Shown here: piece after piece, positions 32,837-43,229 of the stretch
How positions within the stretch are numbered: the first letter of the stretch is position 1
Layout: each line of letters begins with the position of its first letter
Assembly (NCBI RefSeq): GCF_022539665.2
Contig: NC_081332.1
Location: forward strand, 7,778,303-7,842,302
Direction of reading: 5' to 3'
Source of the DNA: Daphnia carinata
Taxonomy: Eukaryota; Arthropoda; Branchiopoda; Diplostraca; Daphniidae
DNA: 64,000 nt
The notes under the pieces: generated by a model
What the model was told of the DNA's origin: nothing
Seen by the model: the letters and a program-made list of their open reading frames with translations, nothing else
The model's database searches: none
Position numbers and translations under genes: made by a program

Positions 32837-33073
32837 ATGGAGCCATTCGAATATAGATATGTTTTTCAGTATCGCTCTCTGGTTGATATAGCACTGTGGT
32901 GTGTTGATCGTTCCATTTTTTCTTCTCCCGAAAGCCTTTTCCGGAGGTTCCGTACGGAAGATCAGAGCTTTTTCCTTAGCATTTTTCGAATGGCCTTTGA
33001 TATGCCGGATGCTCCACCCCGTGATTTCGGGTATCAGCGCCCTTGGATTAATGATTATTATTATCTGTACTAG
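32837..33073 (+). CDS. E3 homologue of the antisense accessory gene, exon 1 type
   Basis: 78 residues from ATG (MEPFEYRYVF) to a TAG. The part LFRRFRTEDQSFFLSIF aligns without gaps to WFGRFSPYDRAEFLDIY of the E1 gene (F.RF...D...FL.I[FY]), and both end in PW..DYYY followed within two codons by a stop. In E1 the splice donor lies exactly at that position; here the sequence after DYYY reads CTGTACTAG, so a donor at GTACTA is possible. The upstream 40 residues do not align. It may be a stand-alone small protein or the first exon of a gene whose second exon is at 42733-42888. Function unknown. Confidence 0.6.
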   Translation: MEPFEYRYVFQYRSLVDIALWCVDRSIFSSPESLFRRFRTEDQSFFLSIFRMAFDMPDAPPRDFGYQRPWINDYYYLY

Positions 33074-33889
33074 TATATGGCGGCCCGTCCCAGGACGGTA
33101 ATAGGTGAAGTCTAGTATTAAGTGTCTGCTTTCGTTTTCTCCCTGCCTGCAGCTTCCCCCCCTTCTTCACCCTCGGCTCACGATTTGCCATCCGTCTGCT
33201 TTTTCATACTGACTGCAATTTTATTCCAGTCCTTTTAAGTTCGAAAAATAAATGTTGAACTCTTGCCGGTGGCAGTTGGAAATATTGTTGAGGTTTTCGA
33301 ACCTTACTCCAAGTATTTGAATGTCATGCGGTTCCTATTCGACCAATGGTAAGAGGTACGGAAAAGGAGAAAGCAAAATGTTAAGCCTAGCCAGAGTCAG
33401 TTGAAGTTTTTACTTCGTTTGTGTTAGAAATTCTTAAACAACTTGTTCTTTGTTATCTGATGATGGGTCAAGAACGAATCGGCAAACGAACGATCAGTCG
33501 TCAGTTGGACAACAACGTTGATTTAGCATTAGGCTGATGAAATTGCAAAAGCTTCTGTTTAGAAATCGTACTTATTGAAGTTTAACATGTCCCCTTCTCG
33601 TAGGTGAACAATTTCCGAAATCCACTGTAAAATGCCAATTGGGTCGGGAGCGTAAACGTTACCTGAAGCAATACTGCAATAATCGAAAATAAAATGAGAA
33701 TACTGGATGTTGTCACTTGCTCGATTGTGAACCCTGTTAAAAGAAATGTTGACAGTCAAGAGCTTGCAGCTAAATGTTTAACTCGTTGACTGCTGATATG
33801 CACCTCAAACGTAAGACATCGTTGCTCTAGAAGGCATAATAGTTCCAGAAGATTTAATTTCTCTGCCGTGTAATTGAAAACAAAGCGTG
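33074..33889. other. No gene recognised
   Basis: AT-rich, weak similarity to the downstream 400-bp repeats in its last part. Short open frames here lack recognisable motifs. Confidence 0.4.
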
Positions 33890-36800
33890 ATTGTAAAATT
33901 TTCAGCGAGCACATGAATGTAACGTGTCACTTGTTGATATGAATTTGTAAGTGAGTTTGCAAATTTCAGATATTCGCCATTAGTTTTGAAATATAGGCAG
34001 TGTCCTATTATGGAACTACAACATCATTGTTAAAATGGAATGGATCTGGAGATGCAGCTAGTTTTTTTTTTTTTTTTTTTTTTTTAATTTGTTTTTAATT
34101 TATTTTTTATCAATTTCCATTCAATAAGGTACCTGTTGAATAATAAATATTGCAAGCTTTAAGTCAAATGTGATTTGTTGAGTGCTTCGAAACTGCGAGT
34201 TAGACATTTCTTTTGGTTGATCAGCAGTCCATCCTCGCGCAGCTTTTCACTTTGAAAGTTGCGAATGAAAGTATGCTTCAGAAATTTGCAGGATGCAACT
34301 CAAACATATGCTTCGTTTGTTCACCTGTAAACAGGAGAAAATTTGATCTTCAGATTAAGCCACCGTCTTCTTTTTAATCTTAACAACAGTCACATAGAGA
34401 ATGAAAACAATAACGCATGTTAAAATAGAACTGAAGTGATAAATGCAGATCCCCTTCATCTGGGGGACGTTAAAAAACGGAATGCTGTTGGTTAAGAGTA
34501 GCGCACTTGTTGAGTGGTATGCTGTGCATGTTTAAATGAGCTATTTGTTGACAGAGGCACGGAAAGCTTTATGTCATATGTGACTGGTTGAATGCTTTGT
34601 ACGTATGACTTTCAAATTTCTTGCGGTTTATTGGTGGTTTAGCTTAGCTTAGTTTAGGCATCCTTTTGGGCGAGCGCAGAAGTCAAAGAAAACTGTCCCT
34701 GGTTGAAACGCAGATCCTTATGTGTTGGTTACGTGGCAGTCACTCTTGTCACCCGGAAGTTCAACCAATTCTGTACAAATGTAATTGAGGCCTTCGATGA
34801 AATGGCATACACAGTTTGCTGAGGAGTGCACTGCAGAATAGAGATCTAGCCGCAGAATGCTATCAGCTGTTCCAGTGAAAAACTTCGGTGAACAACAGAA
34901 ATACAAAAAATATTTGGTAAAAAACGTTTAACACAACCAGTTAATAGCTATAGTGAAAATGCACAGTGCCTTCGCCAGCAAGGTTTGAAAAAATTGAACG
35001 TTGTTGGTTGAGGTTGGTGGAACTTGTTGAATGCTAAAATCCGGACGTTTTAATGAGGCAACTGTTGACAAATGAACACAGAAAGCTTTAAATCAAAGGT
35101 GATTTGTCTAGTGCTTTGCACCTTTGAGTTTGAAATTTGTTTTCATTAATCATCAGTCTGAACTGGAACGGATATGGAGAGCCCTATCCCATGTACTGGT
35201 TTGACAAAGTTGAACGCCGTTGTTTGATTTAGCGGAAGTTGTCAAATGCCAACCTCTCCACGTTTCAGTGAGGCACCTATTAGCAAATAACCAGAGGTAG
35301 CTATAAATAAAATGTCACTTGTTGAGTGCTTGACACCTGTGAATTTGGTATTTCTTTTAGTTGATCAACAGTCCGTCTTCGCGTAGCTCTTCACTTCGAA
35401 AATTGCAAATGGAGTGTGCCTGTGAAAATTGCAGTATGCAACTCAACGAATTCTCCATCTGTAAACATGAGAACATGTGTGATCTTCAAATTAAAAAAAC
35501 GATTTTTTGAAAACGTAAACAACAGCCAAACGGTAAACCAAAACCACAAATTATGTTGAGAAAGAACTGAAGCGGAAGTGTATATCCTTTACCTGGATGG
35601 GTTGGCAAAGTTAAACTCTGTTGATTGAGGATGGTGGAGCTCATGCCAACATCTGCACGTTTCAATGAGGCACCTGTTAATAAGTAACTACTGAAAGCTT
35701 GAAATGAAACGTGACTTGTTGAATTCTTGACACCTGTGAGTTTGTTGTTTCTTGTAGTCGATCAGCAGTCCATTCTGGCGTAGATCTTCACTTTCAATGT
35801 TGCAAATGAACTTGGCCAGTGAAATTTGCAGAATGCAAATCAATGAATGCCTCATCTGTAAACGTGAGAAAATTTGTGATCTTCAAAGAAGTCACTATGT
35901 CGTTGTGTAAACGCATACAACAGCCAATTGGTAAACAGAAGCACCACAACACTTTAAAATGGAATTGATGTGGAAGTGCACAGCCCTTTACCTGAAATGT
36001 GTCGAAAAAGTTGCACACGATAGGTTGAAAATGGTAGTACTTGTTGAACCTCAATATCTGCCCGTATCAATGAGGTTTCTAATTACAAATGAACATTGAA
36101 AGGCTTACGTCAAACGTGACTAATTGATGCTGCTATCTACCTATGCCGATGACATTTCTTTTAATGGACCAGCAATCCATCCTAATATTGCTTTTCCCTC
36201 TCGGAGTTGCAAATGAAGCGTGTCTCCTAAATTTGCAGATTGCAATTCAAGGGAATGCTTCACCTATAAACGGGAAAATTTGAGGATTTTAGATGAAGCC
36301 ACTGTCTGTTGGTAAATTAAAACAGCAAAGCAGTGGAAGAAAACATAAACGCACGTTAAAATAGAACTGAAGGTAAAAATGCTCAGCCCTTTCATCTGGA
36401 AGGTGTTGGAAAAGACTGAATTCTGTTGGTTTATTAGGGTATTACTTGTTGATTGCTTAAACGTGCATGTTTGAATTAGCTACCTGTTGACGAATAAACC
36501 CTGAGAGCTTCAAGTCATACGTGACTGGTTTAGTGCTTTGCACCTGTGAGTCTCACGGGTTTGTTGTAGTTTAGTAGGAGTTTAGTTTAGTTTTGGCACC
36601 CTTTTCGCAAGCCCAGACGTCAAGGAAAACCCATAACTGTTATCACCTGGTTAAAAACTGTTATTACCTGGTTGTAAACGCGTTCTAAAAAATTGGCTTA
36701 AAGAAATCGGTTACCCTGGTCAGTTAACAGCTGAGAATACCGAGCTCTTTCGCCTGGAAGATATTGAAAAAGTTGAGCGCAGTTGGTTTAGTGTGGCGGA

Positions 36801-37405
36801 ATTTGTTGAATGCCCGCTTCAATGAGGCACCTGTTGACAAAAAACCACTGAAAGCTTTCAATAAAACTTGACTTGTTTGAATGTTTAATACCTGTGCGTT
36901 TGGCATATCTTTTGATCGGACAACAATCCATCCTTGCGTATTACTTCACTTTCAAAGTTGCAAATGAAGTGGGCCTGAGAAATGTGCAAAATGCAACTCA
37001 AGTAATACTTCACCTGTAATTAGAAAATTTGTGTGATTCAGATGAAGCCACACTATATTTTTGTGAACGTAAACAGTAGTCTATTGCTTACCATACCATA
37101 CCAACACCTGTTGAAGGAGAACTGAAGTGGAAGTGCAGAGCTTGTTCACCTGAAATGGGTTGACAAAGTTCAACACTGTTCGTTGAGGACAGTGGTTCCT
37201 TTGGAATGCTTATCTGTGCAGGTTTGAGGTACCTGTTGAAAAATAAATGTTGAATACCTTAAGCCAAACATGTCTTGTTAAACTTTATGTAAAAGATTAC
37301 TATCGTGCACCACTAGTGCTGTACACCTATAAGGTGGCATTGCCTTTTGTTGATCAAATGTGAGCGAAAGAAAATTGTAATCTTCAGGTGATGCCACTGT
37401 CGTTC

Positions 37406-37510
37406 TTGTCAAGGTTGTCCGCAAGAGGCGCCACTAGATCCCGGCAACGGGGGGTGGAAGCTTCTAGAACAATACACGGCAGTCTCAGAGCTGCACTCAG
37501 AACTACAACA
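37406..37510 (+). repeat. Mag-1 5' LTR
   Basis: 105 bp, TGTCAAGGTTG...ACTACAACA. Differs from the 3' LTR by one substitution and one C in a homopolymer. Confidence 0.93.
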
Positions 37511-37528
37511 TGGTGTCAGAAGTGGGAT
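37511..37528 (+). other. Mag-1 primer-binding site
   Basis: TGGTGTCAGAAGTGGGAT directly follows the LTR; this is a familiar primer site of Mag/SURL-type Gypsy elements. The tRNA was not assigned with certainty. Confidence 0.8.
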
Positions 37529-37601
37529 TAAGAGTTTGAGAACCACGCGACGACCACGTGTTGAACAAAGTGTAAAGTTTTCTTTCGTTTCAGGAGACAA
37601 G

Positions 37602-38762
37602 ATGGCAAGTTCGTTAAAATCACCCGAACGTTTTGACTTTAGTGGAGATCTAGCCAGTAACTGGGACACGTATAGAAACGCGTTCGAGTGGTACATCAAA
37701 GCCACCAGAAAAAACGAGGCAGATGAGGAAGTGTTAGTGGGAACTTTAATTACAGAACTGGGCATACAAGGGTTAAAAATATATAACACGTTCAAGTTCG
37801 AACCAGCTACAGATGCAACCAAGATCAAGCCAGTCTTGGACAAGTTTACGGCTCATTTTGAACCTCGGCGGAATGAGTGTTTCGAACGATTCAAGTTCTT
37901 ACAGCGTCGTCAAGCGCCGGGTGAGTCATGTGAAACGTGGCTAGTTGACCTACGGTCTTTGATAAAAAACTGCGGGTACGGAGAGTTAGCTGACTCCATA
38001 CTGCGCGATCAGTTGGCTTTGGGAGTAGCAGACCCTGATACTCGGGAGAAGATGTTGTTTGAGAACGAGTTAACTTTTGAAAAAGCGTGCGAAATTCTAA
38101 AAGCCAGAGAGGCGTCACAGTCACAGTTGCTACAAATGAGAGGAGCCGGTCAACACGGTAACGAGTCGATACACCGCATACAAGACAGTCAAAAGACTAG
38201 TGGAAGCAACAACGCGGGCAGAAATCCGTCAAACAAGGCATTGTCATCAGGCCTAACAAAAAGATCGTACGAACATAATGCGTCATTTCCAGAGTGCGAC
38301 AAGTGTAAACCCCGCCATGCGTCGGGACGGTGCTTTGCCTCGAATCTAGAGTGCCACAACTGCGGAGAAAAGGGGCATTTTTCTCGTTGCTGCAAGAAGA
38401 CCAAAAAACTTCCAACACTCACTCAGGAACAAAGCGAGCCAGATAAGTCATATTCCTTTGGGGAATTTGAGATAAACGAAATTTCGTCAAACTCACCAGC
38501 AGATGAGTGGGTCGAATCAATCAATGTCGAGGGAATAAAGATGGACGTGAAGCTGGACTGTGGCGCCACTTGCAACGTTCTGCCCAAAGAACTGTTTTTA
38601 CGCATCCCCAGACATCGGCATCGCCTACGCAGGGGCCCAAGAGTACGTAGTTATGGAGCCTCTAGCGGGTACTTAACAGTGTTAGGTGTGCAAACATGCA
38701 AAGTGAAACACTTAGGGAAAGATTGGGTAGTTGATTTTGTTGTCGTAGATGAGCCGGGCTAG
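37602..38762 (+). pseudogene. gag: Mag-1 Gag and protease N-terminal part
   Basis: ATG at 37602 (MASSLKSPERFDFSGDLASN, the usual Mag-type Gag start). The capsid-like region contains YNTFKFE and FFLQRRQ-type motifs (FKFLQRRQAPGESCETWL). Two zinc knuckles follow: CDKCKPRHASGRC and CHNCGEKGHFSRCC. The protease active site reads LDCGATCNVL, with cysteine where Ser/Thr is usual (D-S/T-G), so activity is doubtful. A TAG at 38760-38762 interrupts the protease before its C-terminal ILGLPSC element; the frame continues unchanged beyond it. A nonsense mutation is more likely than programmed read-through, because the position is inside a folded domain. Confidence 0.88.
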
Positions 38763-41540
38763 CAAGCAATATTGGGCCTACCGTCATGCAGGTCAATGGA
38801 TCTTATCAGGAGGGTGGTCCGCCGCTCAGTTCACACCGTAAGCACAGAAAATCAGTGTCTCAACATCGTCAAAGACAACAAGGACGTGTTTGAGGGTCTA
38901 GGACGACTTACGAAGCAACACGACATTAAGATCAAACCTGGTTCCGTGCCGGTGGCTCATGCAGCGCGCAGAATACCTTATAGGCTGCGAGAACCTGTGA
39001 CAAAGAAGTTGGAGGCCATGGAGGCCGCAGGAATCATAGCCCGAGTGACTGAGCCAACAGAATGGGTAAGCCCGATGGTTGTTGTCAGCAAACCAAACGG
39101 AGACGTGCGGCTTTGTATGGACCCATCCGAGCTGAATAAGGCAATACAGCGGCAGCAGTTCTCAGTGCCGTCAGCAGAAGAGTTGTTCGGGCGAATAAGC
39201 AAGGCTCGGTATTTTGCCGTACTAGACGCAACGTCGTTTTTCTTCCAGATCCCGCTCACTGAGGAGTCATCGTATTTGTGCACCAGGGCGACGCCGATTG
39301 GCCGATTCCGTTTTCTACGCCTCCCATTCGGCATAAAGTCAGCACCAGAAGTGTTCCAGTGCGCAATGTTTCAACTGTTTGGAGACCTGGAGGGCATGGA
39401 GATCTACTTCGACGATTTTCTGGTACCATGGTTGGGCCACGTGATCATGGAAAAAGGACTACAGGCCGACCCGTCAAAGATAGAGGCGATAACAAACATG
39501 CCGGAGCCCCATGACAAGCAGGAGCTAACCCGCATCTTAGGCGACGCTGAGTGGGTTTGGGAGAAACAACAACGCGCAGCAATGGCACGCTTGAAAGAAG
39601 CATTCGCCTCACTGCCGACCCTACGCTTGTACGACCCCGACGTGCAAATAGTGATCTCTGTAGACGCTTCGCCCACGGGACTTGGTGCCGTTCTTCTTCA
39701 GGAGGGTCAACCCGTAGCTTACTCCTCATGTTCCCTGACGGATACGCAGAAGCGCTATTTTCAGATCGAGAAAGAGCTCCTAGCCGTCCAGTTTGGGCTA
39801 CACAGGTTCCGCCAATACATCTACGGCCAGTCAGTAGTGGTCGAAACGGATCACAAACCGCTGGTAGGCCTAATTGACAAGCCGATTGCAAGTTGCTCTC
39901 CTCGGATCCAGAGAATGAGGTTGCAACTCCAGTGCCATGATTTTGGATTGTTTTATAAGCCAGGGCGTGAACTCCACATTGCAGACGCGCTCAGTCGCGC
40001 CCCTCAACCGAAACTCTACGTGGAAGACCTAGCGCAGTCCAGCGAGGAACAGGTTCACGCAGTGCTAAACGCAGTGATCCCGGTTCTGACTACGCGCGCC
40101 CGATACGCAGCCGAAACAAAAATGGACCCTTGTCTACAGGTAGTACGGGACGTCATGTCGCGCGGCTGGCCAGAACACAAACGGCTGTGCCCAGAACCGG
40201 CAAAACCATTTTGGAATGTGCGTCATGATTTGGCCAAAGTGGAAGGCCTACTGTTGAAAGGAGAGCGATTGGTCGTACCTAATTCGCTAAAACAAGAGGT
40301 TCTGAAGGGGGTTCATGATGGCCATTTCGGCGAAGTAAAGTGCGTCGAGCGGGCGAAGTCGGTGGTTTACTGGCCAGGGTGTACGGAAGACGTACGGAAT
40401 TTGGTTGCGGGATGCGCTATCTGCCAAGAAAATAGAAACAGAAACCCGGCTCAACCACTATTTCCGGTCGAGATCGCCGACCACCCATTTCAAAAGGTGG
40501 GAACAGACATTTTTGATTTCCAGGGAACCCAGTACCTACTGCTAGTGGACTATTACAGCAAGTGGCCATGTGCTGTTCCCCTACGCAGCCTCACAACATC
40601 GGCAGTGCTAGCGGAAATGGACCGTGTTTTCGCAGATTTCGGAACCCCCGAACAACTAGTTTCCGACAATGGCCCACAGTTTGGCAGCGCTGAGTTTCGA
40701 GAATTCTGCAGGCGCCACAACATCAGGCACACATCGTCGAGCCCAGAGTACCCTCAGTCGAACGGAATGGCAGAGCGCTCGATACAAACAACAAAAAAAA
40801 CGTTGTTGAAGATGTTTGAGGGCGGTAATTCACTGTGGCAAGCCATGGCGGCCATCCGGTCCACACCCGTCTCGGACAAGCTACCATCACCAGCCGTATT
40901 GTTGCAGGGTAGGAACCTGCGGGGCGCACTGCCATTTCTGCCAGAAGCCATAAAACCCCGTTTCATCAGTGCGTCAACAGTAAAAAACCAGCTTCAACTG
41001 CGCCAAGCCAACACTAACCTCCAGAAGAGCCATTCACCGGATGTGCGGAGATCAGCATTGCCAGTGGGACAGTCGGTTAGAGTGAGGGTGGGACGCAAGT
41101 GGATACCGGGCAGGGTTAGTGAAGTTTACGAACAACCACATTCTTACCAAGTGGAAACGCTAGACGGACGTTACTTCCGCCGGAATCGTCGTGCCATAAA
41201 TACTAGCAGGGTGAGCACATCAACTCCCCAGATCCAGGCACCAAGGGCCAGCTCTCTAGATCGCCGTTCGCCGTCGCAGCGTTTAACTTCACCTGAACAG
41301 CCGCGTAACTCATTAGAGCAAACGAAACGCCAGCAGGAGAACACCCCACCATCATCACCGTCGTTGGAGCCACTCGAAACTCCGTTTTATGGGTTTTCGC
41401 CAACTCAGCCGCCATCGGCGGATGGTCTCCAGGGCGAGCCTGCACCAGGAGAACCTAGCAGCTCCAGAACGTGTCCAGCCGGCGAAACCGGAACGACCCG
41501 ATCCGGCCGACCATACTTGGCACCACCGAAGAAGCTCTAA
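38763..41540 (+). pseudogene. pol: Mag-1 Pol: RT (internally deleted), RNase H, integrase
   Basis: In frame with Gag after the TAG. RT motifs: VVVSKPNGDVRLCMDPSELN, then VLDATSFFFQI, then LPFGIKSAPEVFQ and the catalytic YFDD. Immediately after FDDFLV the reading jumps to LGHVI, and after TRIL it jumps to DAEWVWE. Two in-frame gaps of some 30-45 residues have thus removed parts of the RT thumb and connection. RNase H (SVDASPTGLGAVLLQ, IEKELLAVQFG, ETDHKPL) is intact. The integrase HHCC finger (HDGHFG ... CAICQ) and D,D-35-E core (GTDIFDF, VSDNGPQF, GMAERSIQ) are intact. The C-terminal tail is Ser/Pro-rich. Confidence 0.9.
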
Positions 41541-41640
41541 TCTATGTATGTTCAGTGGTACACAGAATTTCTATTGCTCACTGTCAAATTGTCGAAATCC
41601 AGAATGGTAAAAATGTATAATGTTACTCTAAACACCGTGT

Positions 41641-41754
41641 AAGAGGAAGATGTCAAGGTTGTCCGCAAGAGGCGCCACTAGTTCCCGGCAACGGGGGGTG
41701 GAAGCTTCTAGAACAATACACGGCAGTCTCAGAGCTGCACTCAGAACTACAACA
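41641..41754 (+). repeat. Mag-1 polypurine tract and 3' LTR
   Basis: AAGAGGAAGA (41641-41650) precedes the 104-bp LTR at 41651-41754, which is followed by the duplicated GTTCT. Confidence 0.92.
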
Positions 41755-42140
41755 GTTCTGAAATGTACGCAACAGTCAATTAGTCAACACAAACATTGAC
41801 CCATCTAAAAATTAAACTGAATTAGAAATGCCAAGCCCGTTCAACTGGACAATGTTGAAAAAGTTGAACAACGTTAACTTGAGGGTAATGGAACTTGTTG
41901 CAAGCTAATATCTGCAAATAAGTTATACAAATTTGAATGTAGGATATTACCTGTTTAAATGAGCAGGGAAAAAAAACATTTTCTAGTACAACACATCCAA
42001 TGGCTGACTTTTGCGAGAGCTAAGAGACATCAAAAGAAACCACTGGCAACTGAATTATCACCTGTTTAAATGAAAATTATATTGAAACAAACAGAAATGT
42101 TGAAGTTTGGAAAAAATTGTGGTATAAAAAATCGCTTACC

Positions 42141-42732
42141 ATAGTTAAAATATGACAGCAGGACGTTTTTGTCTACGTCGTTTGGTAGCTGAATTTCGTC
42201 TGACGTCAATGTGTCAATGATGGGAAAAAAAACGGATTGCTAAAATGCGGAATGTGGTGATTGGAAATGACTAAAAAAAGGGAAAACATAAAACGGAAAA
42301 AGCTAGCTTAGCCGTAGGCAGGTCGAATTTTTTTTCAGGTAGTCAAACCTTTTTTCAGGTAGTCGAACCTTTTTCCAGGTAGAAAAATAAACACGTGATG
42401 TCAATACGACCAATGATAAAACGGATGGCAAAAGGGAAGGAAAAGGTTAAGCTTTGCCAAAGGCAGTTTAAACCTTTTTTCAGGTAGTCGAACCTTTTTT
42501 CAGGTAGTTGAACCTTTTTCCAGGTAGAAAAAAGCACGTGACTGCACACGAACCAATCACTGCGTGCGCACGCCGTTAGGTTTTTCGGACAAACACACAG
42601 ACAGATACACAAACAAACTCCACCCACAAATAGACCTTTGGCTTTTATAAAGAGAGTAGAAGTTTATGTTTTTTTTTTCTTTTTTTTTTTTGTTTTTGTT
42701 CGTTGGAGTAAAAATGATATTTATTATATATT
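42141..42732. repeat. Short-repeat region with six CTTTTTTCAGGTAG-like units
   Basis: Two clusters (about 42328-42382 and 42473-42530) each hold three copies of a word like AACCTTTTTTCAGGTAGTCG, and sequence between clusters (CACGTGA..., ACCAAT, GGCAAAAGGGAAGGAAAAGG) is partly repeated. Each unit reads as a polypyrimidine tract plus CAG/GTAG. The rest is A- or T-rich with a T tract at 42669-42691. No gene seen. Confidence 0.6.
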
Positions 42733-42888
42733 GATATTTATCACCCTACTCCAACGTCTTCTCGGTTGATGCGGGAGCATCTCCAAGAAGAACATGAAGA
42801 TCGGTTGGCGATAACACATGTTGCCCAGATTTACAATTATCTACTCTATGGTGATCCTCTTACCGAACGTGATTCCGCGGACGGATGA
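42733..42888 (+). pseudogene. E3 homologue of the antisense accessory gene, exon 2 type
   Basis: An open frame encoding DIYHPTPTSSRLMREHLQEE and on to a TGA at 42886-42888. The word DIYHPTP is identical to exon 2 of the E1 accessory gene, and the next 15 residues keep the spacing S...RE..Q.E. Upstream of 42733 the frame is closed within a few codons and a similar GATATTTAT word is duplicated, so the 5' side of the exon is damaged or begins at a splice acceptor here. It lies in the same place as in E1: plus strand, beyond the env stop, with T tracts between. Part of the same protein family; function unknown. Confidence 0.55.
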
Positions 42889-43229
42889 TTATATTTTCCT
42901 CTGTTTGTGTTTATTATTTGTTTTTGTTTGTTATTTTGTAGTTAAGGTGTTAGGTGGAAATACAAACAACAAATTATTCGAGTTTGTGTGTTTGTTTGTT
43001 TTACTATAAAGTTTTTTTTTAAGTAGCGGATAATTGTAATCGAGTTAGTTGCTGAAAATTTTTTCTTTGTTTTTTTTTTTTTTTTTAATGAAAATCAACT
43101 TAATTGTTAAAGTTTTTAAATTCTGGTAAGTGCGATATTTACTTGGAAGGTGCTACTTTATTATGGAATTGCCTAACTTGTTAGCGGATGATTGTTAATG
43201 GACTTTCACTTTTCATGACCTTGGGGATT
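42889..43229. other. T-rich spacer between E3 accessory exon 2 and env
   Basis: 341 bp with several T runs (the longest around 43067-43086), comparable to the T41 tract in E1. No gene seen. Confidence 0.6.

Larger units (their letters stand above)
37406..41754 (+). mobile_element. Mag-1: Mag-like Gypsy LTR retrotransposon with 104-bp LTRs
   Basis: Complete insertion on the plus strand with the 5-bp duplication GTTCT at 37401-37405 and 41755-41759. Very short LTRs (105 and 104 bp), a primer site, one gag-pol reading frame and a polypurine tract. Protein features (two knuckles with a short CX2CX3HX4C first one, RT box YFDD) suit the Mag lineage. It landed inside a 400-bp repeat unit. Defective: one TAG in the protease region and two in-frame gaps in RT. 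Confidence 0.92.
33890..42140. repeat. Eroded tandem array of about 400-bp repeats, interrupted by Mag-1
   Basis: The same order of words returns every 350-520 bp (most often about 400): CATTGAAAAAGTTGAAC-like, then (A/C)CTTGTTGAATGC, then AATGAGGCACCTGTTGACAA, then TGACTTGTTGA.TGCTT, then TTGATCAGCAGTCCATCC, then CACCTGTAAAC..GAGAAAATTTG, then AACAGCCAATTGGTAAAC. Anchor copies start near 34448, 34970, 35185, 35590, 35990, 36395, 36750, 37140 and, after Mag-1, 41830. Divergence is high, so the array is much older than the 70-bp satellite. No coding capacity is apparent; the short frames inside differ between copies. Position 37406-41754 is Mag-1, not part of the repeat. Confidence 0.75.

Noticed and set aside
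34718..36906. Short frames within the 400-bp repeats as genes
   Set aside because: Each is specific to one diverged unit, with no shared protein and no motifs.
38760..38762. Programmed TAG read-through between Gag and Pol of Mag-1
   Set aside because: The stop lies inside the protease domain rather than at a Gag/Pol boundary, and other lesions exist, so a nonsense mutation is simpler.
42355..42627. Minus-strand frame of 90 residues
   Set aside because: Built from the short CTTTTTTCAGGTAG repeats and a Cys-rich low-complexity stretch.
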